DNA of 33,165 nucleotides from VGEM01 sp033764265 (GTDB lineage Bacteria; Pseudomonadota; Alphaproteobacteria; Rhodospirillales; Rhodospirillaceae): NCBI GenBank assembly GCA_033764265.1, contig JANRJB010000023.1, forward strand, positions 1-33,165, in the 5' to 3' direction. The position numbers and the translations under genes are program-made. Within the stretch, counting starts at the first letter, position 1, and every line of letters starts with the position of its first letter. Under the pieces are notes generated by a model that searched no databases, had not been told where the DNA came from, and saw nothing but the letters and a program-made list of their open reading frames with translations. This document shows positions 24,767 through 32,553 of this stretch, piece by piece.

Positions 24767-25372
24767 ATGATCGATTCGGCCCCCTTGATCACTGCCCTCG
24801 ACGACCCTTTTACCCTGTTTCATCAGTGGTTTAAGGCCGCAGACCGGGCCGAACCCAGCCTGCCCGATGCGATGAGCGTGGCGACTTGCACCCCCGACGG
24901 CCGCCCCTCGGTGCGCATGGTGCTGCTTAAGGGGGCCGGGCCCGATGGTTTCGTGTTCTATACCAACGCGGACAGCCGCAAGGGGCTGGAGCTGGGCCGC
25001 AATCCGTGGGCGGCATTGTGCCTGTACTGGAAATCGCTTGGCCGGCAGGTGCGCGCCGAAGGTCCGGTGTCGGCGGTGAGCGGCGAGGAAGCCGACGCTT
25101 ACTTCGCCAGCCGCCCGCGCGGCAGCCAGCTGGGGGCGTGGGCGTCCGATCAGTCGCGCGTGCTGCCGGCACGTCAGGACTTGATCGCGCGACTTGCCGA
25201 AGTTGAGAAGAAGTTCCAAGGCCGCAGCGTCGGCCGACCGCCGCACTGGACCGGGTATCGCATCCGACCTGACACCATCGAGTTCTGGCACGATGTGCCC
25301 AATCGGCTGCATGACCGGCTGGTCTACACCCGCTCGGACGCCGGGTGGCGCAACCACCGGCTATACCCGTGA
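24767..25372 (+). CDS. pdxH: Pyridoxamine 5'-phosphate oxidase
   Basis: FMN-dependent oxidase of 201 residues that converts pyridoxine or pyridoxamine 5'-phosphate to pyridoxal 5'-phosphate, the final step of B6 synthesis and salvage. Visible family blocks are ATCTPDGRPSVRMVLLKG, GFVFYTNADSRKGLEL, LCLYWKSLGRQVRAEG, SRPRGSQLGAWASDQS and the C-terminal WHDVPNRLHDRLVYTR...W..HRLYP, carrying the FMN and PLP contacts. Length is normal (E. coli 218). The start is ATG 24767. The TGA overlaps the GTG of the downstream cation exporter (GTGA), implying coupled translation. Upstream lies a 253-base region with direct and inverted repeats. Confidence 0.97.
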   Translation: MIDSAPLITALDDPFTLFHQWFKAADRAEPSLPDAMSVATCTPDGRPSVRMVLLKGAGPDGFVFYTNADSRKGLELGRNPWAALCLYWKSLGRQVRAEGPVSAVSGEEADAYFASRPRGSQLGAWASDQSRVLPARQDLIARLAEVEKKFQGRSVGRPPHWTGYRIRPDTIEFWHDVPNRLHDRLVYTRSDAGWRNHRLYP

Positions 25373-26301
25373 CCGAGCCACTGCCGTTGCCGACGCCACC
25401 CGTGCGATCCGCGACGCTGATGCGCGTGGCGACGTTCGCCGCGGTCGGCTGCGCCGTGACATTGGTCGGGCTGAAAGGCGCCGCATACGCCATCACGAAT
25501 TCGGTGGCCATGCTATCCAGTTTGGCGGACTCGGCGCTCGATCTGTTGGCCTCGATGGTGAATCTGCTCGCGGTACGCCACGCACTGACGCCCGCCGACG
25601 AAGGCCACACGTTCGGCCATGGCAAGGCCGAGCCGTTGTCCGCCCTGGGGCAAAGCGCGTTCATCGCCGGCTCGGCGGTCCTGCTGGTGGTGGAAAGTGC
25701 CTCGCGCTTCGGCGAGCACGCGCCGGTCGAACGCGGCGACATCGGCGTGGCCGTGATGGTCTTCTCGATGGCCGTGACGCTGGCCCTGGTCACTTTTCAG
25801 AAATTCGTCGCCCGCCGCACCGGGTCGACCGCGATCGGCGCCGACGCGTTGCATTATACCGGCGACATCTTGATGAACCTGAGCGTGATCGTCGCCATTG
25901 TTCTGTCGACCCGCCTCGGCGTGAGCTGGGCCGACCCGGTGTTTGGCATCGGCATTGCCGTGTTCCTGGTGTTCAACGCTTGGCGCATCGCCAGCCGCGC
26001 GACCGGCGACCTGATGGATCAGGAGTTGCCGCAAGCCGACCGCGAACGCGTGATCGCGATCGCGCGCCAGCATCCGAAAGTGCGTAACGTGCATGAACTG
26101 CGCACCCGCAAGTCGGGGGTGCAGACATTCATCCAGATGCACCTGGTGCTCGACAACTCACTCACCCTTTTGCAGGCGCACCGGATTTCCGACGATGTCG
26201 AGAAGGCGGTGATGGCGGAGTTCCCGGGCGCGGACGTGATCATTCACGAGGACCCGGACGGGATCGTCGAGGTCCACCGCCCGGTCGGGGCGGACTTGTG
26301 A
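25369..26301 (+). CDS. CDF-family divalent metal cation exporter (FieF-like)
   Basis: Cation-diffusion-facilitator antiporter of 310 residues exporting Zn2+, Fe2+ or similar metals across the inner membrane. Six transmembrane segments are suggested. The transport-site residues are visible as LADSALDLLAS (two Asp four residues apart) and DALHYTGDILMN (His and Asp four residues apart), the FieF/YiiP DD-HD tetrad. HTFGHGKAEPLSALGQS is a family signature. A cytoplasmic C-terminal domain (VRNVHELRTRKSG...FIQMHLVLDNSLTLLQAHRISD...VIIHEDP) carries His/Asp residues of the regulatory metal sites. Translation most likely starts at GTG 25369, which shares four bases with the pdxH stop. Metal specificity is not determined. 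Confidence 0.93.
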   Translation: MTEPLPLPTPPVRSATLMRVATFAAVGCAVTLVGLKGAAYAITNSVAMLSSLADSALDLLASMVNLLAVRHALTPADEGHTFGHGKAEPLSALGQSAFIAGSAVLLVVESASRFGEHAPVERGDIGVAVMVFSMAVTLALVTFQKFVARRTGSTAIGADALHYTGDILMNLSVIVAIVLSTRLGVSWADPVFGIGIAVFLVFNAWRIASRATGDLMDQELPQADRERVIAIARQHPKVRNVHELRTRKSGVQTFIQMHLVLDNSLTLLQAHRISDDVEKAVMAEFPGADVIIHEDPDGIVEVHRPVGADL

Positions 26302-26422
26302 GCCCGAGCGCACGCGCCGCGTGCTTTCGTCGCGCCGCCGGGGTTGGTACCATCTTGCCCGCGCCGCACGACCCGTTGAACCGATCACCCTTGAAACCAC
26401 AGTGACAGGCACCGGAACGGCC

Positions 26423-27313
26423 ATGAACCTCACCAGCATTCGCAATGTCCTCGCGGTGGTCAGCGATCCGGCCACCGGCCGGGCCACGCTCGACACGGCC
26501 TTGCGCGTCGGACGGTTCCTCGATTGCCATGTCGATGCGCTGCATGTGCGGTCCGATCCGGCGGCCGCGCTGCCGCTGGTGGGCGAGGCGATGTCGGGCG
26601 CCATGGTCGACGAGATGATGGGCGTTGCCGACAAGGAAGCCGGCCAGCGCGCCAACCGCACGCGCGCCGCGTACGACGAGGTTCTGGCCCGCGAAGGATT
26701 GCGCGACGCCGGCGGACCGCCGCAGGCGGCGACCTCGTTCTCGGTCACATGGATCGAATCCTCGGGCATCGAGGAACAGGTGGTCGCGCTGCGCGGTTGC
26801 CGCGCCGACCTGATCGTCGTCGCCCGGCCCACACCCGAACATGAAACCGCCGCGCTGATGACCCTGAACGCGGCGTTGATGCAAAGCGGCCGCGCCGTGA
26901 TCGCCGCGCCGCCGCTGCCGAAGGACGGGGCGCCGCGCAAGGGCGGCTTCTCGAAGATCGCGTTGTTCTGGAACGGCTCGACCGAGGCCACGCGCGCGGT
27001 GCAGGCGGCCATGCCGTTCCTGGTGAAGGCCGACGAAGTTACCGTGCTGCGCGTCGAGGAAGAGGAGTGGTATGCCGAAACCGGCGACCTTGAGGCGCAC
27101 CTGGCCTATCACGGCGTGCATACTGTGGTATCGAAAGTGCTGCCGCGCGAGGGTCGCACGGGCCGGTCGCTCCTGTTTGCCACCGGCGACATCGGCGCCG
27201 ACATGATGGTGATGGGCGCCTATACCCGCTCGAAGCTGCGCCAATTGATCCTGGGCAGCGTCACAGGCTACGTGATGGAACAGGCCATCCTACCGGTGCT
27301 GTTGTGTCACTGA
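26423..27313 (+). CDS. Two-domain universal stress protein
   Basis: Cytoplasmic UspA-superfamily protein of 296 residues with two tandem alpha/beta domains. The first starts RNVLAVVSDPATGRATLDTALRVGRFLDCHVDALHV and reaches VVARP.; its nucleotide-binding loop looks degenerate. The second starts KIALFWNGSTEATRAVQAAMPFL and ends MGAYTRSKLRQLILGSVTGYVMEQAILPVLL, which keeps the G-2x-G/A-9x-GS ATP-binding pattern in slightly altered form. Such proteins assist survival under starvation, hypoxia or oxidative stress. The ATG at 26423 is chosen because homology begins there and a purine-rich GGAACGG precedes it; longer in-frame extensions upstream have no Usp similarity. It stands 121 bases after the CDF gene, so it may have its own promoter, though I could not identify one. 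Confidence 0.9.
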   Translation: MNLTSIRNVLAVVSDPATGRATLDTALRVGRFLDCHVDALHVRSDPAAALPLVGEAMSGAMVDEMMGVADKEAGQRANRTRAAYDEVLAREGLRDAGGPPQAATSFSVTWIESSGIEEQVVALRGCRADLIVVARPTPEHETAALMTLNAALMQSGRAVIAAPPLPKDGAPRKGGFSKIALFWNGSTEATRAVQAAMPFLVKADEVTVLRVEEEEWYAETGDLEAHLAYHGVHTVVSKVLPREGRTGRSLLFATGDIGADMMVMGAYTRSKLRQLILGSVTGYVMEQAILPVLLCH

Positions 27314-27343
27314 AAGCCGGTGAACTTGCCGCGGGGGCGCGTC

Positions 27344-27775
27344 ATGACCGGTGACGCCATCTTCGGGCCGGTCTTCGCGATGATGACGCTGACGCTGGCC
27401 GTCTGGATTTACATGTACATACGCCGCATCAGCTTCATCAGCGGCCAAAGCATCAATCCGCGCGACCTTGAAGTCCCCGGCGAATTGGCACGCCTGTCGC
27501 CGGCGGCAGTGTCGAACCCGTCGGATAACCTGAAGAACCTTTTCGAGTTGCCGGTGCTGTTTTACGCGGTGGCGCTGTACTTGTTCGTCACCGGCCGCGT
27601 CGACGCCGTGGACGTAGCGGCCGCCTGGGTGTTCGTCGCGTTCCGCGCGCTGCACAGCCTGGTGCACTGCACCTTCAATCGTGTCCTGGTCAGGTTCTCG
27701 CTGTATATCGCCTCGTCGCTGGCGTTGTGGGCGATAGTACTGCGGGCCGCCGGCCGGCACTTCGGCTTGATCTGA
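27344..27775 (+). CDS. MAPEG-family membrane protein
   Basis: Small integral membrane protein of 143 residues with four predicted helices, assigned to the MAPEG family (membrane-associated eicosanoid and glutathione metabolism). Supporting strings are FAMMTLTLAVWIYMYIRR (helix 1), NLKNLFELPVLFYAVALYLFV (helix 2, with the conserved N..NLFE-P pattern), VFVAFRALHSLVHCTFN (helix 3, the R..HS motif) and RFSLYIASSLALWAIVL (helix 4). Bacterial members are of uncertain function; some have glutathione transferase activity. The ATG at 27344 is preceded by a GGGGG run at suitable distance; an upstream GTG at 27320 would add eight residues. It is convergent with the SRAP gene, 12 bases between stops. Confidence 0.87.
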   Translation: MTGDAIFGPVFAMMTLTLAVWIYMYIRRISFISGQSINPRDLEVPGELARLSPAAVSNPSDNLKNLFELPVLFYAVALYLFVTGRVDAVDVAAAWVFVAFRALHSLVHCTFNRVLVRFSLYIASSLALWAIVLRAAGRHFGLI

Positions 27776-27787
27776 GAACTACCCGGC

Positions 27788-28402
27788 TCATAGCAGCAAC
27801 GCGCCTTGCCGCGGAGGTATGGCGGCGGGTTCGGTGAACGCCATCGCCCCGCGATAGGTCATCAGCACGCCTTTGACATCGGCGAAAGGGGCAGCCGACA
27901 GCCATGCCGACTGACCGGCTGGGTCCAGCACCGCCGGCATTCGGTCGTGGATATGGGCGATCTCCGGCGCCGGCGCACAGGTCACAATGGTGAAGCGTTG
28001 CGTGTCGCCGCGCGCGTCGATCAAGCCGGCCATCGCGAACAGACCGTCGGCGGTACTGATGCGGGTCTTGATCTTGTTTTTCCCGTCTCGCCGCCATTCA
28101 AAGTAGGCCGTGGCAGGCACGAGGCAGCGCGATTCCAGAAGCGGCCGGAAGGTCGGCTTGGTGTCCAGCGTCTCGGCACGGGCGTTGATAAGCGGTTGGT
28201 CTTGCCACGTCACGACCAATCCCCACGGCAAGGCCACGACCGTGCCGCCCGGTAGAATGACAGGAGCAATATTGGTCGGGCGCACCTCGCCGCGCTCGAA
28301 TGGGCGCGGCCCCCAGCCGCCGTCCGACATTGGCGGAACTCGTAACCCGAACCGTTCGATCATGCGTTCGGGCGGCGTAGTCAGCTCGTAGCGAGCGCAC
28401 AT
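27788..28402 (-). CDS. yedK: SRAP/HMCES-type abasic-site protein (YedK-like)
   Basis: SOS response-associated peptidase-fold protein of 204 residues that forms a stable thiazolidine crosslink with abasic sites in single-stranded DNA through the amino group and thiol of Cys2 after Met removal. The start MCARYEL puts Cys at position 2, which settles ATG 28402 against longer in-frame starts. Other active-site residues are visible: RPTNIAPVI, Asn73 in INARAET, Glu102 in YFEW and His152 in HDRMPAVL. E. coli YedK is 222 residues. It follows the TPR gene by 22 bases on the same strand, so it is probably co-transcribed with it. No LexA box was recognised upstream. Confidence 0.94.
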   Translation of the reverse strand: MCARYELTTPPERMIERFGLRVPPMSDGGWGPRPFERGEVRPTNIAPVILPGGTVVALPWGLVVTWQDQPLINARAETLDTKPTFRPLLESRCLVPATAYFEWRRDGKNKIKTRISTADGLFAMAGLIDARGDTQRFTIVTCAPAPEIAHIHDRMPAVLDPAGQSAWLSAAPFADVKGVLMTYRGAMAFTEPAAIPPRQGALLL

Positions 28403-28424
28403 GAAAGCCGACGCGGGCCCGCGG

Positions 28425-28910
28425 TCAGCTGGTACGGTCGGTGGCCGGCGCTTGCGGATTGCGCTGCTTGCGCACACGCAGCGTCAGCGAGATGTTCTGC
28501 ATTAGTACGTCGTCGCCCGGGCTGAAGGTCATGGCCTTGTAGTATTCGGCCAGCGCCCGGTCGAACTGGCCCAGATAGAAATAGATGTTGCCGCGGTTGT
28601 TGTAGAACGACCATTGCCGCGGCCGCAGCGAAATGGCCTTGTCGCAGGCTTCCTTCGCCTCGTCGTAGCGGCCCAGGCCGGTCAGGCCGATGCAATAGTT
28701 GTTGTAGGCAGCCGGGATGTTGCCCGGCATCAGCTCGCCCGAGCGCAGCGCCTCGCGCGCCAGTGCCGTACCGCGGTCCCAGTCCTCGCGGTCCAGTGCG
28801 TAGGCCGCGTCGTTGACCAGGCCATTGCCTCGACTGAACATCTGCGCGGACGCGGGCACGACCGTCGCCGCCAAGGCCAGCACCGCCAGGGTTTTCGTCC
28901 ATGGATGCAT
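28425..28910 (-). CDS. Secreted tetratricopeptide-repeat protein
   Basis: Predicted periplasmic protein of 161 residues. A Sec signal peptide (MHPWTKTLAVLALAATVVP followed by ASA and cleavage before Gln23) is followed by three TPR-like units: about residues 37-60 (DREDWDRGTALAREAL), 70-92 (NNYCIGLTGLGRYDEAKEACDKAI) and 100-125 (WSFYNNRGNIYFYLGQFDRALAEYYKAM). TPR proteins mediate protein-protein contact, so this is likely an envelope adaptor. The start ATG 28910 has a near-perfect GGGAGG ribosome site about 8 bases upstream, the best in this part of the window. Gene order on the minus strand is hydrolase, TPR protein (46-base gap), SRAP protein (22-base gap). No precise function can be assigned. 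Confidence 0.85.
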   Translation of the reverse strand: MHPWTKTLAVLALAATVVPASAQMFSRGNGLVNDAAYALDREDWDRGTALAREALRSGELMPGNIPAAYNNYCIGLTGLGRYDEAKEACDKAISLRPRQWSFYNNRGNIYFYLGQFDRALAEYYKAMTFSPGDDVLMQNISLTLRVRKQRNPQAPATDRTS

Positions 28911-28956
28911 GGCAGTCCTCCCAACTTTCACGCGTATTCTAACATATCGATCGCCA

Positions 28957-29973
28957 CTACGGTACCGCCGCTCCGCCGATCGTGGCCGCACCGGCCCAGA
29001 CTTTCGCCATGGTTTTGACCGCTTCGGCCACTTCCACAGCCTTTTCCTCGTGCGGATAGTGCCCGGCGCCCTTGATCACGATCAGGGTGCTGCCCGGCAG
29101 GGCGTCATGCAACTGCCGGCGCAAAGCGTCGGGATGATTGCGGTCGGCCTCGCCGAAAACCAGCAACACCGGTGTCTTGACGTCGGGTAACAACGCGGGC
29201 TCTCCACCGGGGGCGAATGATCCCATCATCGCCGTCGCGCCGGCCCAGTAGTCTTCACGCCGCGCCGTCATCATCAAATCGTCCAGGACCTGGGAGGTGA
29301 CCACCGACGGGTCCACGAACGACTGCTTGAGAAACTGCGCGCGCCAGTCGCGGTTGCCGAACAACTTGGCGGAAATGCGCGGAAACGGAAACGGCAGGAA
29401 CTGCGTGGCCGCCGGGACGCCGGTGGCGAAAATGCCGGGGTCGATCAGGACCAGTCCGACCGTCGTTTTGTCCTGCACGCCCAGGTGCACGGCGATGGCT
29501 CCACCCATCGAGTGGCCGACATAGATCGGCCGCTCGATCCCCAACGCGCGCACCACAGCCATCACCGTCGCGGCCTGGTTGGCGTTGCCGTAGTCATAGT
29601 CGACCGGGATCGACGACAAGCCGTAACCCGGCAAGTCCAGTGCCACCACCGATCCGGCCTCGGCCAACAGCGGCGCGAGGTTGCGGAACGACTGCAGCGA
29701 ATTGCCGAAGCCGTGCATCAGAACGAACGTCGGTCCGCCGGCGACGTGCTCGCCATAACTGCGGTAGCGGATCGACAAGTCGTTCACCGTCACGAACTGG
29801 TCGCCCGGTTGCGTTAGCGCCGCGACCGACACCGCCTCCGGCGCCGGCCAATACGCGTAGACCACCAGCGCGCCGTAAGCCGCGATGGCTGTGGCCAGTA
29901 CAACCAATCCGGTCTTTTTCAATGCTGACACAGTCCACCGCGCCCAATCGCCTTGGTCAGCGATTACATACAT
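28957..29973 (-). CDS. Alpha/beta hydrolase, N-terminally membrane-anchored
   Basis: Hydrolase of 338 residues with one N-terminal hydrophobic segment (about 21-42, after basic ALKK), so probably anchored to the inner membrane facing the periplasm. The fold's marks are LMHGFGNSLQSF (oxyanion region), the nucleophile elbow VGHSMGGA with Ser155, LVFGEADRNHP with Asp276, and GAGHYPHEEK with His304. Substrate is unknown; similar proteins are esterases, haloalkane-dehalogenase-like or meta-cleavage-product-hydrolase-like enzymes. The ATG at 29973 is used although no clear ribosome site precedes it; a GTG at codon 15 (TVSALKKTG) is an alternative that would still keep the anchor. It is divergent from the TonB-dependent receptor, with an intrinsic terminator in between. 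Confidence 0.88.
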   Translation of the reverse strand: MYVIADQGDWARWTVSALKKTGLVVLATAIAAYGALVVYAYWPAPEAVSVAALTQPGDQFVTVNDLSIRYRSYGEHVAGGPTFVLMHGFGNSLQSFRNLAPLLAEAGSVVALDLPGYGLSSIPVDYDYGNANQAATVMAVVRALGIERPIYVGHSMGGAIAVHLGVQDKTTVGLVLIDPGIFATGVPAATQFLPFPFPRISAKLFGNRDWRAQFLKQSFVDPSVVTSQVLDDLMMTARREDYWAGATAMMGSFAPGGEPALLPDVKTPVLLVFGEADRNHPDALRRQLHDALPGSTLIVIKGAGHYPHEEKAVEVAEAVKTMAKVWAGAATIGGAAVP

Positions 29974-30018
29974 GTGCAGTGCAACTCGGCAACACCCGAA
30001 AAGAATGTCTGTGGCGAT

Positions 30019-30048
30019 CGGGCCGGTCGCAACCGGCCCGTTTTCTTT
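30019..30048 (+). terminator. Orphan intrinsic terminator in the TonB-receptor leader
   Basis: Perfect 9-base-pair GC-rich stem (30019-30027 with 30032-30040), tetraloop CGCA, followed at once by TTTTCTTT (30041-30048): a textbook rho-independent terminator reading on the plus strand. No plus-strand gene is visible upstream of it; the neighbouring gene is transcribed away on the minus strand. It may end a small RNA, act as an attenuator for the receptor, or block antisense transcription. Confidence 0.85.
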
Positions 30049-30153
30049 CGGCCCGCCAACGCCCTAGTATATGCGTGAACGTTCGTGACCGGCGCTGGTG
30101 GGGAACCGCCCCGGTCGACGGACCGAAAACGCGGAATGCAGTGGGGGGCCGCA

Positions 30154-32430
30154 ATGGTCTTGAAAGTGTCGCTGAAGTCGAGTCTGGCCGTCACCGTGGC
30201 GGTGGTCGCGATCTGTGGTCCTGCGCTGGCGCAAACGGCTGCGACTGCCGACCAGCAACAGGCCCAGGCCGGACAGGAAGCTCAAGCGATCGGCCTGGAG
30301 GAGATCGTCGTCACAGCGCAGCGTCGCGAAACGCGCCTGCAGGACACGCCGGTGGCGGTGACCGCTTTGTCGGCGTTGCAGATCGAGCGCGGGCAGTTCA
30401 CCGAGTCGCTCGATCTCGGCCGTATCGTGCCCAACCTGATCGCCATCAACAACGTGACGCTGGGCGCCTCAAACACCTACTTCCTGCGCGGCATCGGCTC
30501 GACCGAATCGCTGCCCACTTTCGACCCGCCGGTCGGCACCTACGTCGACGATGTGTTCATCGCCCGCCAGAACGCCAACAACATCGAGTTGTTCGAGGTC
30601 GAGCGCATCGAAGTGCTGCGCGGGCCGCAGGGCACGCTGTTCGGTCGCAACACCACCGGCGGCGCCATCAGCGTGGTGACCAAGAAGCCCAACGAGGACT
30701 TGAGCGCGAAGTTCGAGGCCAGCTACGGCCGCTACGACGAGTTCCGGTTCAAGGGTTCGACCAACATTCCTCTGTCGGACAAGGTGTTCACCAACATTTC
30801 GGCCTATTACGTCAAGGACGACGGCTGGCAGGAAAGCGTGCGCACCGGCGAGAAGTTCAACTTCATCGACGCCTACGGCGTGCGCGGCGCGGTGCGCGTG
30901 GTGCCGTCCGACAACGTGACCTGGGACTTCTCGGGCGACTGGCAGACCCAGGACCACCAGAACCTGGCTTCGATCGTCGATCCGGCGCGCGAGGCCACCA
31001 ACACCAAGGCCGGCAAGAGCGGCCCGTGGGCGCTGGGCTCCGGACTCAAGAACGACGTGTATTTGCGCAACTGCAAGAATGGCGCGGGTCCGCTGCAGTG
31101 GGTGCGCAACGGCTGCACCGCCAACGAGGTCACCGGCTATAACCTGAACTCGAACATCGCGGTGGACCTGGGCGATTCGCTGTCGTTCAACATCATCACG
31201 GGCTATCGCAACCTGAACCACGATTTCGTCAGCCCGCTGTTCGCCAGCCTGCGCGCCGGGTTCGAACTGCCGCTCAGCAATGACGGCAATCACAACCAGT
31301 TCTCCAACGAGATCAAGCTCACCGGCGAAGCGCTGGACGGCGTGTTCCGCTACACCACCGGCGTCTTCTACATGAAGGAAGACAACCTGACGCGCTACGA
31401 GACCTCGCTGGCGGCGCCACCGGCCAACGTGTTTCTGGTGCTCGACGACAGCAACCTCGAAAACGATACGGAAAGCCTCGCCTGGTACGGCCAGGCCGAG
31501 TACGACATCGACAAGCTGACGCTGATCGCCGGCGTTCGCTGGACCGACGAACGCAAAGTGCTGAAATCGTTCACTCACGGCGGCGCCAACGGCAACTTCA
31601 ACCTGGGCAACATCGCCGCGGCCGGCATCCCCACCGCTAAAAGCGCGGTGATCTGGACGCCCAAAGGCGTCATTCAATACAACGTCAGCGACGATGTGAT
31701 GATCTACGTGTCGGCCACACGCGGCTTTAAGTCGGGCGGCTGGAACGGCCGCGCTTCGGCGGCCAACGCCTTTACCCGCTTCAACGAAGAAACCGTGTGG
31801 TCCTACGAAATCGGCACCCGTGCCGAGTTCATGGACAACCGCGTGCGGACCAACATCACAGGCTTCAGCGCCACCTATTCCGACCTGCAGTTGCCCGCGT
31901 TGTTGCGCACGCCGGCGGTGGGCGAAGCGCCGATCTTTGTCACCGACAATGCCGGTAAGTCGCGCGTACGCGGCGTCGAGTTCGAAGGCACGGCGCTGTT
32001 GGCCGAGGGACTGACCGGGAACCTGACCCTCGGCATCCAGAAGGGCAAGTACCTGGTGCTGGGGCCGCGCGTGACCGCCGGTGGATTCAGCCTGGACGAC
32101 GAAACCGATCGTACGCCCGACTTCACCTCGAACATCGGTCTAACCTACGAAACGCCGATCGCCATGGGCGGCAGTGTGGCCTTCACCGCCGACTATCAGC
32201 ACGTCAGCGATTTCGCCGGGAACGGCCAGAACGACCCCGCCAACGCCAATCCGGGCTTTGACACGGTCAACGCTTCAGTCGGTTGGACCTCGGAAGATGA
32301 AAGCTGGGGCGTGGCGCTAAGCTGCAAGAACTGCACCGACGAACGCATCATCGGCACCCACTTCCTGAACGCCCGCTTCCTCCAGGACCCGCTGCGCTGG
32401 AGCCTGCGGTTCTCCTACAACTATAACTGA
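30154..32430 (+). CDS. TonB-dependent outer-membrane receptor
   Basis: Outer-membrane active transporter of 758 residues. A Sec signal peptide ends at ALA before Gln27, followed by a Gln/Ala-rich spacer and the TonB box region EEIVVTAQRRET (49-60). The plug domain includes DTPVAVTALSA, FLRGIGSTESLPTFDPPVGTYVDD (split for reading) and VLRGPQGTLFGRNTTGGAISVVTKKP. The beta-barrel follows to the C-terminus, ending SLRFSYNYN. The sequence style is that of the large receptors of uncertain ligand common in sphingomonads and other oligotrophs rather than a classic siderophore receptor; no STN signalling domain. Odd features are two cysteine pairs (NCKNGAGPLQWVRNGC and SCKNC). Starts at 30136 and 30154 are both possible; GGGGGG about 5 bases before 30154 favours it. 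Ligand not determined. Confidence 0.93.
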   Translation: MVLKVSLKSSLAVTVAVVAICGPALAQTAATADQQQAQAGQEAQAIGLEEIVVTAQRRETRLQDTPVAVTALSALQIERGQFTESLDLGRIVPNLIAINNVTLGASNTYFLRGIGSTESLPTFDPPVGTYVDDVFIARQNANNIELFEVERIEVLRGPQGTLFGRNTTGGAISVVTKKPNEDLSAKFEASYGRYDEFRFKGSTNIPLSDKVFTNISAYYVKDDGWQESVRTGEKFNFIDAYGVRGAVRVVPSDNVTWDFSGDWQTQDHQNLASIVDPAREATNTKAGKSGPWALGSGLKNDVYLRNCKNGAGPLQWVRNGCTANEVTGYNLNSNIAVDLGDSLSFNIITGYRNLNHDFVSPLFASLRAGFELPLSNDGNHNQFSNEIKLTGEALDGVFRYTTGVFYMKEDNLTRYETSLAAPPANVFLVLDDSNLENDTESLAWYGQAEYDIDKLTLIAGVRWTDERKVLKSFTHGGANGNFNLGNIAAAGIPTAKSAVIWTPKGVIQYNVSDDVMIYVSATRGFKSGGWNGRASAANAFTRFNEETVWSYEIGTRAEFMDNRVRTNITGFSATYSDLQLPALLRTPAVGEAPIFVTDNAGKSRVRGVEFEGTALLAEGLTGNLTLGIQKGKYLVLGPRVTAGGFSLDDETDRTPDFTSNIGLTYETPIAMGGSVAFTADYQHVSDFAGNGQNDPANANPGFDTVNASVGWTSEDESWGVALSCKNCTDERIIGTHFLNARFLQDPLRWSLRFSYNYN

Positions 32431-32441
32431 GATCGCTTGCG

Positions 32442-32487
32442 CGAGGCGGGGCGGCGGTGCCGAAATGGCCCGCCGCCTCGTTTCGTT
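32442..32487 (+). terminator. Candidate terminator after the TonB receptor
   Basis: CGAGGCGG (32442-32449) pairs with CCGCCTCG (32473-32480), enclosing a G/C-rich apical region that could extend the stem, and is followed by TTTCGTT. It lies 12 bases after the receptor stop and before the amidase, so it probably ends the receptor message. The loop is long and the T tract interrupted. Confidence 0.6.
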
Positions 32488-32553
32488 CGACTTGGGTTTT
32501 CACGTGGCCGCGCCGGCCATCAGGTGTAGCATCGCCGGCCTTGGGATGCGGCC

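Noticed and set aside
28425..28910. TPR protein as TtpA-like partner of the EipB-like pair
   Set aside because: TtpA of Brucella is much longer with many repeats; this protein has only about three TPR units and lies 16 kb away, so there is no real support.
30065..30084. TAGTAT and GAACGTTC near 30065-30084 as a promoter or operator of the TonB receptor
   Set aside because: No acceptable -35 lies at the right distance and the 8-base palindrome is short enough to occur by chance.
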